From Rhynchonema sp. JSB1_4 (Eukaryota > Nematoda > Chromadorea > Monhysterida > Xyalidae), in assembly GCA_030248065.1 (NCBI GenBank), contig JASAMV010009212.1, positions 1 to 64,000 of the forward strand: DNA of 64,000 nt. The letters run 5' to 3'. A model generated the notes under the pieces. It had not been told where the DNA came from. It saw only the letters and a list, made by a program, of their open reading frames with translations, and searched no databases. Positions within the stretch are counted from its first letter, which is position 1; each line of letters begins with the position of its first letter. The position numbers and the translations under genes are program-made. Positions 15,101-30,100 of the stretch are shown in pieces.

Positions 15101-18100
15101 CCTCCATGTTCGAAATGTTTGACTTCTGAATGTTTCGCTGAATTCACATGCGCCCTTGTTGTCAATAAAAAACAGCCAATAAACCTGGCAGTCATGATTT
15201 ATCCTTGATTCAGGCACAACGGGCGAGGCAGCCAAGTTCGAAGTACAAGTCGAACATCACGCGTTGACGTTTGTCGTCATCGAAGACCTCGAATCCACAG
15301 TGCAACCGCCCATCAAGTTGGATCTGCCGAAGGTACGGCCACTTTTTGACTTATTTTTTCTGGCAACATGAGAACGTTTCTTGATATTATTATTATTATT
15401 GTCGCGTGTTTTTACATTTTATTTTGCGCTGCAGGTCGTTTTCGGGAGAAAAATTAAGATCTGATCTCCCGTCACTGCGGTCACGTAGCCATCTGTCCCA
15501 TTCGATCGCACTGACGATGTCCTGGTGCACCGTCCCTCTGGGGAAACAGCACGAAACGTTCGAAGCTCACTGCCAGAAACGTTATTTGCCAGAACTTGCC
15601 CAATGCACGTCATGTTTCAGCTACGTGCCGTTGGCGAAAACACGCCCGAATCTGAACCGGAGCCAAAGAAAACGCAACAATCAGACAACGAGCCAGACAA
15701 GACACCGACGAGGGTGGAGCGCAAAAGTGGTCATGCACATGCAACGAGCACAGACTCGAGCGCAACGCAGTCAGATGGGAGTGGGGAGGCACAGCCAGCC
15801 AAGACACAGCACGATCTGGTGTACAGACAGGGCGGATACGTCAAAGTCGTCGTCTATGTGGGCAAGTTCGAACACACGCTCACCACCGATCTGTTGAATC
15901 AGTTGTTGTTCGTACAGGTGAGGTCATTCATTGACATTGGCTAATTGGATTGTAGTTGATGCACGATGAACGCAACGTTGAGCAATATGCTGAACTCATA
16001 TCGCAATCGCATCGACCCAAACATACAAAACGTGTGCCCTCGATGCTGCACCGAGCCTGACACGGTCGAACATCTGTTTCGGTGCAAAAGCCGACCCGTA
16101 TCCACGAGCCCAATCGATCTGTGGCGTAACCCGATCAAATGCGCACAGAAGATCTGTCGGACATCTTCAGTCAACAATTAGACCACGACAACCGAACGTT
16201 GGCAAACAATCAAACAATCAAGCAATATGCTTGTGGGACAACATATTTTTTATTTCTGGTGTTAACACGTGGTTTTGGCCGAAGCTCGTAAAGATGAGGG
16301 TGATCGCTGCATGAGCATCAAGCCTTCTATACGTGTATCGTGCGAAACATTTGTTGAGTCTGGGTGACATTGAGTTTTATTCTATGCGGCTGATTGCGCA
16401 TTCTTAACATATGGCTAACATACGCCCAGTCGACGTCGTTTCTCGCCAAGTGCACCAATCTGTGTGCTACATTGTTACAGTGTACGAACGCATTTTGTAG
16501 GAGGCATTCCGTCGTGAGCTGGGCGATATTGTGAACAAGATCGGAGCCGAGCGCGTTTCGATCGCGATACCGAAAGCGCAAACGCACGAGGCACGCGGCA
16601 CGACGTTGTTGTACGAGATTGAGGTCAAGGGTGAATCGCGCAGATGCATACAGGTGTGGGCTGGGCTTGGTTGCAGGCATGAACCATGGACAACGTTGCC
16701 GCTGTGTAGAGTGTGACCCACTGTGCTCGAGCTTCTTCTACAAAAAGGATCTTCGAGCACAAACAAACTGTGATCGGATCGGTCTTGATCGGGCAACGTT
16801 TTCTGGTAATGGCATAAACTGCGGTCCGCAGAGGAGTTGTTTAACTGTCATAGAGCAGCTTTTACGCGGGTCTAAACTAGTGGCACCGATAAAAACATGA
16901 ACCGAGAAAACGGAACCGAATCGATCACCCAGTTTGTACCAAATTTGCATTACATGCATAGACAGGCGACCAATTTGCAGATCACGGCCACCACACCGAC
17001 GCTGATTGCGGTGCGTTTAAGTGTGGACGAACTGCACTGTCAACTGACGAACAGATGGGTGCAGAAATTCAGTGACAAGACACGGGGCGAACGGCTGTTT
17101 GGCAAAGTGCAGATACAGGTAATCGATTCTTGGGAATAGTTGAGCGGGGTAAGCACGTTCGCAACTAGGCGACCTGGGACCTGCCTTGGTCAGGTGAAAC
17201 GTGACCCACCTTAGGTGAACAAGACAGATCTGATCCGATCTAATCTCCCAATTTTATATTGTTATTTGTTATCTGCATCTGCCCCCGATTGCAGCTGAGC
17301 CTGGCGCTGGGCCAACTGATCAAGACGGCGTTGTACGACGAATGCCCAACCGAGTTCAATCGATCCGCCAATTTCTTCACGCAAATCAACGCCGAACTCG
17401 AGAATATTGAGACGAAACGGTGATAATCGATCGATACATGCAGTCGACTCTCTCAATAGTGAACTTCCACATAGTAATTCTCTATATAGTGTACAAATTT
17501 CTGTCTCCAGTCTACCATGAACCTTCTAAGTACTGCTCTGTATGCTGAATATTCTAAATAGTGAACAAAAATGTGTGTCCCGGCCCCGATCGGTTCACTA
17601 TATGGAGTGTTGACTGTAGAATCAATCGATAGTCCATATTTGTTGGCCGTTGTGTTTCAGGGACGAGATCACGTACACGTATCAGATCAACGTCAACCAT
17701 CCGACCATGACCATTGAGCCATCAGCAGTTGACAAGGCGGTGTTGTTGTGGTTGAATTACAAGTGAGAGCAAATGTTCACAAAATGTTTCGCTTGCAGGA
17801 CTCATTGAAGCGGACTAATTTCAAAGTCGTTTGTTCCTCAAAGTCGTCTTTCGAAAATTCCTAAAGAATCACAGGAACACGGTCGACTTCTGGAACCAAC
17901 AGCGTCGCAAGATTCTGCTGAGCAAAAGTGGCGCGCAGCGTGTCAAACCGATGACGTCATCGTCGGTGTTCGCCACCACGCACAAACACACGTCAACACA
18001 TCAAATGGTGGGCGAAATTGGCCGTGCCTTGTGTTGTAGCAATTATTCTTGCGCGGCCTTGTCGGCCTGTTTTCACAGACGGGCGAGGTGCCCGGCCTCG

Positions 18101-21100
18101 TCAGTGTGGCGAAATGCCTTCCAAGAAACAACGGATACACCTTATTGCTCGCGTGAAGCATCACTTGCTTGCCTGGAACTAAAATCTAATAGTCCGTTTC
18201 GCCATCTGGCGACCATGTCCTGGTACACCGCCCGCCTGTAACAATCGCAAAACTGGCTGTCTTGTGTTACGCCATTCAGATGATGGATGAACCGAGTTGT
18301 GCTGCGCATCACCAATTTGGTTGTTTGATGTTTCACCCTCCCTGTATACGTTTGTATTGCAGCAATCGCTATCCCACACCGACACGAGCAGCGGTCTTCG
18401 CGAGGAGATTCGTCTGTTCAAACTGTCGGTTGTGAACGGTCTGCGCATGGCCATGCCCATCTGCAGTCATCTGTATCCGGATTACATCGAGGCCGCTGTT
18501 GTCATCGAATTAGAGAATACGGAGATCGAGGTGCTGTCCAGGAATGGTGTCGTCAGCAAAGGTATGGCTCGGATTGTACAGTCCACCATCTTTATAGTGG
18601 CCTGCTGGATGATGAATGGAGCATCTATACACTTGAGCTGGTATTTTTGTCCCTAATCTGCCGTGTGTTATCCTTACAATTGACCACTCCGTAAGGTGGA
18701 GTATTCCTTCCTTATACTGGCCAAAAATGGCTGGTCCCGATAACGCCGCTATGAAGAGGGTAGACTGTATCATGGTGTGTTGCTGTGGTGGTAATTAGCA
18801 CATTCAATGTGAAGCTGTGCCTTGATGATTCAGGCAGTTTTACGGGTTTCAAAGTGCAGCTGACGGACAATTACGACGAAATGCGTGGCGACCTGAACAC
18901 GGTTAGGGGACTGTATTCGACCTCGAATCTGCCGCCATCCACTAAACAATCGAATTTCTGCTACTTCCCGCAAGGTGGGTGGGTGGCTCTGTTTGTTAAT
19001 GTGATTCTGCGTTGCCACATGTTCCTGTGTGAACCTCGTTTTCCGGTTGCAGTTACAATGTATGGTTTGTACACTGAAACCTCTGTACTGTATGATATAC
19101 GCGGCCAATATTTTTGAGCGCTCATATGGTTCCAGATCGGCTAATAGCTTCTGATTGCCACTATGGCTGATATTGTTCGTACTAACCAAACTATCCGGTC
19201 CCGAGATCACGTCACCACAAAAATATTGTGACAGGCACTTACGACATGTACACGACCACAATGGCGCCGCAGGGCAAGGACGAGTCGGCCAAGTGGTTGT
19301 TGAATGTTAGATGGAATATGAAAGGTGAAATTGATGAGTTTTTGTGTTGTTACTTTGTTTTTACGGGAGGGAACAAACGACTAATGGACAAACGATAAAT
19401 GGACATCACAATTATGTTGCTGGCAGAACATTTCGGCGCCGGTTTTGTTTTTAATGAATAACGACCACTAATGTTCCCCACAAAAGCAAGTCATTTGCTT
19501 GATAGTCATGTTTGTGTCCAACAAAACAACCATCCCCCTTGCTGTGTCAGGCATGCAGATGGACGTGAACAACCGAGTCGGCAAATTGACATCAATGCTG
19601 ATCGCGACATTGACCTCGATGGCAACCGACTCGGATGCAGGTCGGTGGTGAAGAAATTGCATTGTGCCGGATTGGCCGGCTGATGAAAATGTCCTTATTG
19701 ATGTGAGTGGTGCTCGCATCGCAGCCATTTGCTGACGCTGTCCTGGTGCACCGCTCGCCTGCGAGTGACCCCGTTGTAATACAGTGCCCAATGCACAGGT
19801 GACGGTATGCACTTGCCGACTGGTTCGAGTCGCACATCGCACGCTGGTGTGTTGGCCGTGATGCCGCACAGGGACGGCGGCAGGATGGATGATTCGATCG
19901 TCGGTGGGTACAGCACGAGTGGTCGTTCATTAGAAAGATTATCAACTGTTTAGGGGAACACTTGTGTATACGGCAAATTTGTGTCAAATATCGCTTTATT
20001 CACAATATGGAGGATCATCACAACAAGAGTCCGACTGTAGTTGTTAATGTGAGACACACAAACATTATGATTGGGTTGCAGCGCGTGTTGCCGCATCGAA
20101 ACAATCAGCCGAAATTGGTAGCATTGAATCGAGTGACTCTGTCGGTGAGAATTGTTTTGGTTGGCCTTTTTTGTCGAAATCATAAATTAAATCATTTTTT
20201 AATCATGAAGCTTTGGCGTTCTGCTATTCTGCTTTCTCATCTCACAAGTGAGGGACACAAAATCCCTTGATACTTCAGGCGCTGGTGCAACGGACTGGAT
20301 CGATCGTGAGTTCTCCAAGTCCGGTTTGCCTGAATCACAAAGGCAGACGTGGCTGGAGGAGAAGATGCACGAGAAGGCGACGTTGGTGACGACCTTGCAA
20401 GCGGCCAAGGCTGTCGAGGCCACCATTGAATTGGAGCGAAGGAAGCTGCGACAGTACGAGGCCAGTCTGTTCAGGGAGTTCAGGAAAGGTCCGTCCTTGT
20501 CGTCAGAATTTGTGAAATTCGCGTTGTTTTGTTGTGATCTTGAAACATCTGCGATGGCATTCCTTGCGTATTCAGGCATCGTCGACAAATGGCGTCAACA
20601 AGGTCGCAAGGCATCGATACTCAGGGATCAGTTTGGTGTGTTTGTTTGTTGTGTTCGTTACATGTTTCAGTTGTTGCTGTGCTTTACGTACAACGACCAA
20701 ATATGACCTATTGCAGAGCTGACTTTGAAGACACACTGAAACATTTTTTGTTCTTTCAGTTTTTATGTCTGGCGTTTGGCATTAAGTCGTAAACGAATAA
20801 AGGAAACAGGCTTTCAAATGAGTGCCTTGCAAATTCAGGTCTGGCCGTTGCACCGACTAGCACGTCGGCGTCACGAAAACGACGTGCGCTGGGTGAACGA
20901 CGTAGGTCGACACAGGGATACATGAGGGGACAGTCGGTTGATGAGACCAGCATGAACAAAGGGTTAGGCTAGGGGTTAGGCGCGTGGTCAGGGGGCAACG
21001 TATCATGGTCAGATCGCATGTGTTTTGGTTTGTTTGTCTTATACACCAACTCAGTAATACAAATAGAAGAAAGATAGTGCAAGGAGCATAATTATAGGAC

Positions 21101-24100
21101 CGTGTGCGGAATTTACGGACATGAAAATAAATACAAAACAGGGTCGACGCTGGCGTGTTTTAATATTGAAACCAGTGTTGGTCACGATTGACTTATGTTT
21201 CAGTGATCGTACATCAGCCAAGTACAGCATGGACTCGACTGCTGGCCAACCGGCTTCGGTCACGCGACGCGCCGGACAAAGCACATTGTGAGTGTTTGGC
21301 TGGCATTGATAGTTGCTCACATGCACTGTAGTGCACCGCCGATGCAGTGAACAAGTGAATGACGATACATGACATTGCCGCTTGTGCTTACTACTTTATA
21401 CAGTGAATAGTCGATTTCTCGATCCTGACCTTTCCTCATTATTTTTTATCGCCCCACTCGCAGGTCGACCATTTTGTCGCGTGGTTCGAGTGTCGACGCG
21501 TGTGACACCGAGACGCATTCGGATGCGGACGACGACATTGATGGTTAGCTGGCTGATGTTTCACGATGACATCATACAAGGCCGCTGTGCCGAACTTACT
21601 CATATTTGGCTGCACGGCTGCAGTAACACAGCTCGACATATGCTCAATAAGGCCAAGTCAGATTATATCCGATCACCTAGTTTGTCACACCGACCACAAA
21701 GTACTATTACATTGTTGCTTGACTGTCCAGCTGGCTGATGTTTCACGCCATGTGCATAATGCTTGTTTGTGTGCAGATGACGTGGTCGAGCAATCAGCAC
21801 GTTCGGCGTCACAGCCAACGCCAGCGGTCAGTCAAAAAGTGGACATGTGGTTGGACATACAGATTGACATTGACACCGGCACCTGTACATTCCACACGGC
21901 ACCCGTCGATGTTGCTAATAAAGAGGTGGGGGCACACTTGATTGCATTGCACACTGTCACAGTGAGGTTGTCTCGAATGCGAAGGCAAGCACTTACAACA
22001 CCGATTCAAGCACAGGCAAATGCCAGTTTTAATATTTAGTCAGATTCGGACCGACCAATGTAAGTTTTTCGTTTAATGTAAGTATCACACGTTTACGCTG
22101 GTCAAAATTAGTGTGCTCATGCTCTAAGACGCAGAACACAATGTGATCGAAGCAAAAATGCTCGCCGTTGTCCAACCATGGTTGGCGCGCCATGCAGCGT
22201 GACTGCCTATCTGATGTTTCACGTGCCCAAGCGAATTGCAGTCTGACACATCACGGTCGTTCAACACGTCGGCGTCAGTCAAAACAGCCAACCGACCCGG
22301 TTCTGGCTCGGCCACCAAACAACGACTGCGCGCCATGCAGAGTGGCGCACAACCCATCACCAGCACTGTGTTGGTCATACCGAGTGTAAGTCAAAAGTGA
22401 TTGGGTGGGATTGCAGTGAACAGCATCATTATTTTATGCTTCTCGTCTGATTGAGAACGCAGCAGTTGAAAGATGGAAAGACCGCCACTCAAATGCGCAC
22501 AATTTGGGCATGTATAATACAGTGTACATTCATTATATCGACCGTCTGTGCAGTAATATCTTTTACAAGAGTGAATAATTGTGGCGATGGTCTCCAATTA
22601 TATTTACTATTACCACTATGCAGTGAATTTATTCGAAAACGACGGGCAGTGTACGACGTCTCATGCCGCCAAAATAGACGAAACTGTATTTTTTGATCAT
22701 GACAGGCAGTGCTTCTTTCACTTAATCTTCTTATTTATGTATTATTGAGTGGGTGTCGACGCTGTAAACTAACTAACAGGCAGTGGTTCATTCATGAAAT
22801 TGTTTGCTCAAGCTTAGCTAATCATACATTATCGAGTCTTCACACATGCACAGGTGAGTGCCCGGTGTCACTACGCGTCACTGACGGGCGCAACGGGGCC
22901 GGACAACCGAAATGTGAATGTGGACCGATTACGGGCGCACGGTCTGAACTGGGACGCACAGGCCATCGCCAATGTGGTACGATCACCGAAACACGCGATG
23001 ATCTATGTGGTCGTAGAGTTGAAGGTGAATATCGTTATTTTGTTAGGTGGGATCGGATCTGGCACTAGACACTGATCGACGCTGATGCTGATAAGCGACA
23101 AACAAAACATTTTTGACTCATAGTTATTTACAGATAAGAGATTTTAGTGGTTCAAACAGCAAGCGCAGTTCCAAAATCACGGCTGCGAAAGAGCTATGAA
23201 ACATTTTGTGCAGCAGCTACTAATGTTGCCTTAGTGTGACGCACGACATGTCTTCAAAGACGTGCACCAGAGCCAGTCACAATGGATCAAGCAACTACAT
23301 GCATGACCTACAATACAATTAGCCGTCATCTATGTTGCAGTCGATGCCCGACCAAACGACGGTGACTCCGCATCTATTAGATTTCCTCGAACAATCGCTG
23401 GAGCCGGTCCCTACAGCGTTCCAGTGGATGGGAGGTGGTGGTGGTGAGTGACATTGTGATTGGTACAAGGCAGGATGGTGCTTCTGCCTGCTTGGTACGA
23501 GGACCCTTCATCATTGTATTGCAGCGACGGACGACACGACCGGTGGGGGACAGGAGAGTGGCGCTAGCGAGCCAGAGTCAAGTGGCGGTTACAGCACGTT
23601 CATGGACAGATCTGGTGCGTGTCTCGTCACAATGCTATTTGGTTGTAGCTTGCAGCGCTGTTCTTTTCGGTCATTCGGTCCTATTGTATGTGTTGCTCTC
23701 GTGCTGGTCAGATAATAATTGGCACAACTGATGGCCTGGGTAAGTCCTTGACCGACCACTGGTGTCGCGTAACATGCAATTTCAGGTACAATATTGGGAT
23801 GATAAATATCGTTCGATAATTTTCACTATCTCTTGTACTTGATGGGTTCCACTGCATGCAGGGTGACTATAAAGCGGGTGCACTGTACAAACACACAGGT
23901 GTGACCGACCCGACGTCGACCACATCCTTTCCGGTCGAATTCCACGTGCTGGTGATTGTGCAGTCATCGAAAATCGTGTTTGAGTCATCGAATGTGCCAC
24001 AGAAACTGGCAGCTGACTGTGTGCTGACGCTGCCCGAAACGCGAATGGTCGTCACCAACAGGACCAATGAATTGCCCAGGGTTGGCGCGATAGTATAAAT

Positions 24101-27100
24101 ATTGATACCTTGCGTGTCAGCCATACTTTGTCAGACATCAAGTGACACAGGTTAGGTGCGTGAAATGTGAACATCGATCCCTGTTGCAAAGTCGGTGCGT
24201 TCATCACGCCATCTTTGGGCTAACACGTGTGGTACCAATAAATGATGTGTAGGCGTATTTTTACAAGCCGCATGTTGGTCACCAATTCATACTGTATTCA
24301 AATCAATGTTGTTGTTGCAGTACGACAGTATCGACCCGGACGCAGTGGACACGTCGATGTCTGGTGGCATTTTGCTGACCATTTTTCTCAACACGTTCCA
24401 ATTGGTGATACGCTCGCCGCTGGCTGACATCACAAAGGTGGGCTTTTCATGTTTTACATAGGTTTTTATAAAATTGAGTGTTTATTCCGAACATTACTTG
24501 CATCATCCAGGAGGCGCTCAACGTTTCAATCGACGAGGTCACCGTGCAGTTCTGTCGCAGCAGCAGTTTGTTGACGGCCGGCGCAGCGAGCAGACGCGAT
24601 CTCGACCCGACCGCGATGGTGAGCGAAAGTAGACAGAACGACCGTTTTGCTGTGAATACGAAGTAACAGTCATTCATATGAATCAGTTTCTTTTCAGGTG
24701 AACTCGGTGAATTTCCGCGTCTTGGTCGACGTGACCAGCGCTCGATTCTGCTACGATATGCGGCGATTGAATGAATTGTTGTCGTTCCCCAAAACATGGG
24801 TATGTTTGGCAAAGTAGATGTTCCATTGAGGTTGCTTTGTGTGCTAGCAGTAGCCTACATTAAACGTCGTCGTCGGAGTTGCGTGTTGGAGCGTATGCGA
24901 AGAATTTTGGGTATCCTCAACCATATTCGGATACGCTGGTCATAAACGTGACCGTGCTGCACGACCGGTGTTGCCATCAATGAATAATGCGATGTGCACT
25001 GTTTCCATCTGACTGCAGTACCGTCGTGCACTGGTGCGCCGTTTGTTCTTCGGTGACGCGAATGAACAGAACGTTAGTGGCATGCGCAATGCCAGCACCG
25101 CCGATCTCGATCTTGATCCGCCCGCATTTGGTGGCACCCCGTCAGAACACAAAGGTATGCGTAGGAGGCACTCGGGATACGAGAATGGTCATATTGACTG
25201 GTGTTGAACTGGGTGATTGGTCCTGGCACCAGACGGCAATGGAATACAATTCAAACATTTACTGATGGCCCGGGTTTTGACCAGCGCAAAAGTTGTTTTT
25301 GAGCGGGTCGAGATGGCGTGATGTATACTGCCGGTTTTTTATATTTCGTGAAAAAGAACCGAAAAAAACGGAAAAAAACCGATAAAGAACGTAGTGTATA
25401 AGGATAGGGAAAGCCCAACTAAGGTATTTTTGACACAGGTATGTTAGCACAGACACCACAGTGGTGCCTATGGGTGTTTTTGATGCTTATTGGGATTGAA
25501 ATAGTTGAAAAAAGCCACATTGGCATTGCCCGCGCTTGGCCAAAGTTGTTCTGAACAAAAATATTTCCCAACTTCTGTCAAAAATTGGAAAATTTCGCGA
25601 AAAAAGACCGATGTTTCCCGGAGGCCGAGGTTTTTTCCGTTTTTTTTCGGTTTTTTTTCACGTCCCAGATGGACCCGGTTTTTTTTCGGTTTTTTTCGGT
25701 TTTTTTTTCAGTGAAAAAAAACGGTTTTTTTTCATCCGCCAGTATAGCGTGATGAGTACAAGTCTTTTCAATATCTTTTATCAAACGAAACCATGTGACC
25801 GAAACCGACCTATTCTATCACTCCAGTTTCATTCCGTCTAATTTGCAGCTGATCTCAAACGCGCTGTGACCCCACACTCGGCGCACTCTGTGAAACGCAG
25901 TGACTGGCAGGCAACCATTCTCACCAATATTTTCTTCCAGAACCTGCAAGTTCAGGTATGATCCGTTTATTGAGTTAGTGATAGCTGGAACAGGGTGCCC
26001 TCTTCATAGCGATATGATCGTGAACAACAATTGTACGTATACGGTTGTACAATACACACGCAGCTAACCGTTGGGCGGGTACTGATCGGGCGTCCAAAAT
26101 ATTTAGTCTGATGCAGAGATTCACGATAAGGAGAATAGACCGTATCGATTGATTGCTACTTGTAGGCACACATGGGCAACACGACGATGGGTCAGACTGA
26201 ATGGATGACGAACAATGCCAGGATGCACACACGCACGCACGTGAAATCGTCAGGTGAGACGCAGTGTGTTGCAAAAAAATGGCTGATTGCTTTTCAAGTC
26301 GTGTTTGGCTTTTAGGTTGAATTTTTCCCTTAACGCTGGGTGTCGCCAGATTGATGTCGTTAATTCTCTCTGCATATTTCATGCTAGCCATGAAACATTT
26401 TCGATTGAACCGGCACTATTTTGTAGCGCAAGTTCCACTGCGGTCGCACCAGTCGGTCGGGTTTGATGGAAAACTATCTTGGAGACACCTTATCAGGGAT
26501 GTAGTCGGGGCGGGTTGGGGCCAGCTAGGTCGTTGGGAGGGAGGGGGTTACCCCTTGTATCCGGTATCTTAATTTTTTCACGCAGGGATATCCGGTATCC
26601 TGACTTTTTGTCCAGGGGTATCCTGCCCTAAAGTTGTTCCGAAAACCGTAAAAATCGCCCATTTTCACATCCAAAATGCTCAAAAAGCGTAACCCCAAAA
26701 TGACCATTTTTTGCGCTTTCAACACCGATTTTGCTCGATTTTCCTCTGAAAAAATTGACCTTTTTTGAACAACCCCCCTGGGTATCCGAGATTTTTCATT
26801 TTAGGGAGCAACCCCCTAGTATCCGAGATTTTTCATTTTGGTATCCGGTATCCGAAAATTTTGGATTTTGGGTATCCGGTATCCTGACTTTTTGATTTCC
26901 CAACGACACCACTGACCATGACGTCAATCAATAGTTGCCTTGTTGATTCAGGCACGCGCGATCTGTTCGCCGAGTTCGCGCTTGACACATCAACGCTGAC
27001 GGCGGCTGGCGCAGCGATCAGTGGAATGGTGTCGTTGGACAAATTCGCCATCCAGGCCACGCACAAATGGACCAGTGGACTGCCGCCGCTCAATAGTGCA

Positions 27101-30100
27101 CAGGTGTGACAATGGCTGATGTTTCGCTACAATAATGTTGTCCGTCAACCAGCGTATTTGATTCTGCAGATCCGGCTGAACCGAGCCGACGTGCGTATCG
27201 ACTGGATGGGCAACGCAACGCTGGTGGCGCGCTGTGCCGAATTCAAAGTCAGTCCCATCCCATCCCTTGACCAGTGTACTGTGCATGGCAGGCAGAATGC
27301 GTCGACGACTGGCGTCAGTGCTGCGACGACCCCATCCCATCTTGACCAGTGTACAGTTTGACCAGTGTTGCAGGTTGAATGCGTCGACGAATGGCTCCAT
27401 CCACGTGAGGACCAGGTAGCATCGGTGTCGGTGTGCATCAGTTGCGATTGGACGCAATGCCACGTCATCATCACACCATCCACCGTGCCCGATTTCGTCC
27501 GAATGGCGCACAAACTGCAACAATTCTTCAGGGATCAGATGCAGAGCGGTGAGTTCATCGAATATTGCCGGGCCAGGCGTTTATTTCTTTCTTTAATGCC
27601 AAAGCACAGAAACATACCGGCGTGCATAAACACAGGGGCATGCATGCATAAGAGTCGAACAGGACCAGCTGCATTGTCCATTTTGTGCGTTACACACACG
27701 TGTACATATAGGTGGTTGGGCCTGGTCTGGTTATAGTCAATCAACTCCCATACTACTGATAGCACGTGCTAAACACATTCTTGTTTGCACACAGGTATGT
27801 CGATGCTGTCATTCCACATTGACCCAATGGCCCGACCGAGCCAACGGTCGCGTACGGACACGACCACCGTGTCCGTTGAGTCGGCATCAACGTGCAGTTC
27901 GGTGCAGACCAGTGACGCCAATGAGGATGTACCTGGTATTGGTGGCTTGATTTTATTGATTGGTTCCTTTGTAACTATCATTAGATTTTGTTGATTGATG
28001 GGATTGCTGACTGCGTGATGTTTCAGCCAAGTTCTTCCGCACCTGGCATCGCACACTCGATCTGATCACCAACATTCAGCTGAGGGGCGGTTATTTCCCG
28101 ATGCCACGACAAGGTATGTGTCACATATGACGTCACCAATGGGCATGATAACAGCAGCATTGGCCTTGCTCATTCAGGCACGGTCGTCGGTGGTCATCTG
28201 TGGATCAAGGGCGACGACATTGCTGTCGCGTTGATGATGGAGAAACTGACGTATTCGAGTGAATGGGCGGTCGTCAGTCTCAGACAGGTATACGCTGGTC
28301 GGCTCACGGGCAATTGAGCAAGACCAGTTTGAGCAAGACCACTTTGAGCAAGAAAAAAAGAGCAGAGCCAAAAGGGCAAAGCCCAAATAAGGGCAAGACC
28401 AAAAGGGCAAAGCCCAAATAAGGGCAAGACCAAAAGGGCAAAGCCCAAATAAGAGCAAGACCAAAAGGGCAAGACCAAAAGGGCAATACCAAAAGGGCAA
28501 TACTAAAAGGGCAATACCAAAAGGGCAATACCAAAAGGGCAATACTAATAGGGCAATACCAAAAGGGCAAGACCAAAAGGGCAAAGTCCAAAAGGGCAAG
28601 TCCAAAAGGGCAAAGTCCAAAAGGGCAAAGTCCAAGAGGGCAAGACCAAAAGGGCGACGTGCAAATATCGCATTACAATCAGGGTTGGGCAAAAAACGTT
28701 TTTTTCCAAAAAATCCTTTTTAAAAAAAAACGTTTTTTTAAAACGCCCAGATGACCAAAATATGCTCCCCCAAAAAATTGGAAAACGCTCATGTTGGGAT
28801 GAAAATGTGGTGAAATGAAGTAACTCTATGTGTTCTGAGGCAAAATAAGCGGTGACATCAACATTTTGACATTCGCAGTTTTTCATGTGCCTGTGTGCAT
28901 TTCTGCACGGTGAAACTTGAGTCAACTATGTGATTTTCAGCACTGTGGCAAAATATTTGCCACCAAAAAAAATAAGTCAACTCAGCTCACAAGGATGCAA
29001 TTGACCCAAGAAAGCCATGATTTACTCCTGAACGGTATATGAACAAACGAACCGAAATAATAAACAAATGCGCGTTGTGTGCTGGTATAAAATCTTGTGA
29101 TCAGGGTTGGGCAAAAAACTTTTTTTTTCAAAAAATCGTTTTTTTTGAAAAACCGTTTTTTTTTAAAAAAACGTTTTTTTAAAACGCCCAGATGACCAAA
29201 ATATGCCCTCAAAAAAATTGGAAAACGCTCATGTTGGGAAGAAAACGTGGTTAAATGAAGTCATTCTATGTGTTCTGAGGCAAAATAAACAGGTTTCAAC
29301 CCTTTTCTAGCGAGTTGCTAAGATCCCATATCAGACCCGCATCGTGGGACCAACTTTGGCCGGGGTCATCACTGAAAGCCAAACTCCGTATATCGACGTA
29401 TCTCGACAAAGTAAAAATTGGTCGAAAATTTTTTGAAAAAAATGGGACAAAAAATTGATTTTCCTTGATAATCAGGGTACTTTTCCTGAAAAATCAGGGA
29501 AAATCAAGGAAATTCAGGATTTAAAAAAAACGAAAAACGACCCAGGTGTTTTTTCTTTAAAAAAACGTCGTTTTTTTAAGAAAAAACGCCGTCGTTTTTT
29601 TTGCCCAACCCTGCTTGTGATCGTACGTCTTAATTCGAATTGCACGTCGAATCGTACGCGACATTTTTGAAATAAGATGTCAATACATTTACCAGGTGGC
29701 GTGGCACTGATTGCGACAAATGGGCTTTGCCCTTTTGGTCTTGCCCTTTTGGTATTGCCCTTTTGGTCTTGCTCTTTTTGTCTTGACCTTTTGGTCTTGC
29801 CCTTTTGGTATTGCCCTTTTGGTCTTGCCCTTTTGGTATTGCGCTTTTGGTTTTGCCCTTTTGGTGCTGCCCTTTTGGTCTTGCCCTTTTTGTCTTGCTC
29901 TTATTTGGGCTTTGCCCTTTTGGTCTTGCCCTTATTTGGGCTTTGCCCTTTTGGTCTTGCCCTTATTTGGGCTTTGCCCTTTTGGCTCTGCTCTTTTTCA
30001 CTTGCTCAAAGTGGTCTTGCTCAAACTGGTCTTGCTCAATTGCCCGGCCACCACGCTGGTCATACACTGGTCAAACTTGTTGGTCGATACTGTCCGGTTC

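Larger units (their letters stand above)
9974..18007 (+). other. BLTP1: BLTP1 exon set 2 (central part)
   Basis: Exons: 9974-10097, 10820-11004, 11551-11733, 12050-12145, 12224-12367, 12788-12909, 13349-13554, 14095-14294, 14688-14862, 15214-15332, 15621-15917, 16501-16653, 16981-17118, 17295-17419, 17661-17762, 17875-18007. The 10820 exon (TAHLSIKYHLKHDSLQLHL) and the run from 14688 to 17762 are the best-conserved part. The 11551-11733 exon is low-complexity and Ser/Thr-rich. The 15621-15917 exon starts with an acidic, charged linker of about 65 residues before the conserved GGYVKVVVYVGKFEHTL segment. All joins keep phase. Confidence 0.85.

Noticed and set aside
28320..28660. CRISPR-like array of GGGCAAGACC repeats
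   Set aside because: Units are irregular, lack unique spacers of constant length, lie in a eukaryotic intron and have an inverse partner at 29718; they are minisatellite arms.
28174..28692. 172-codon Leu/Phe/Trp-rich frame, and similar frames at 29677-30188
   Set aside because: Hydrophobic repeats come from translating the GGGCAAGACCAAAA minisatellite; no start context or family.
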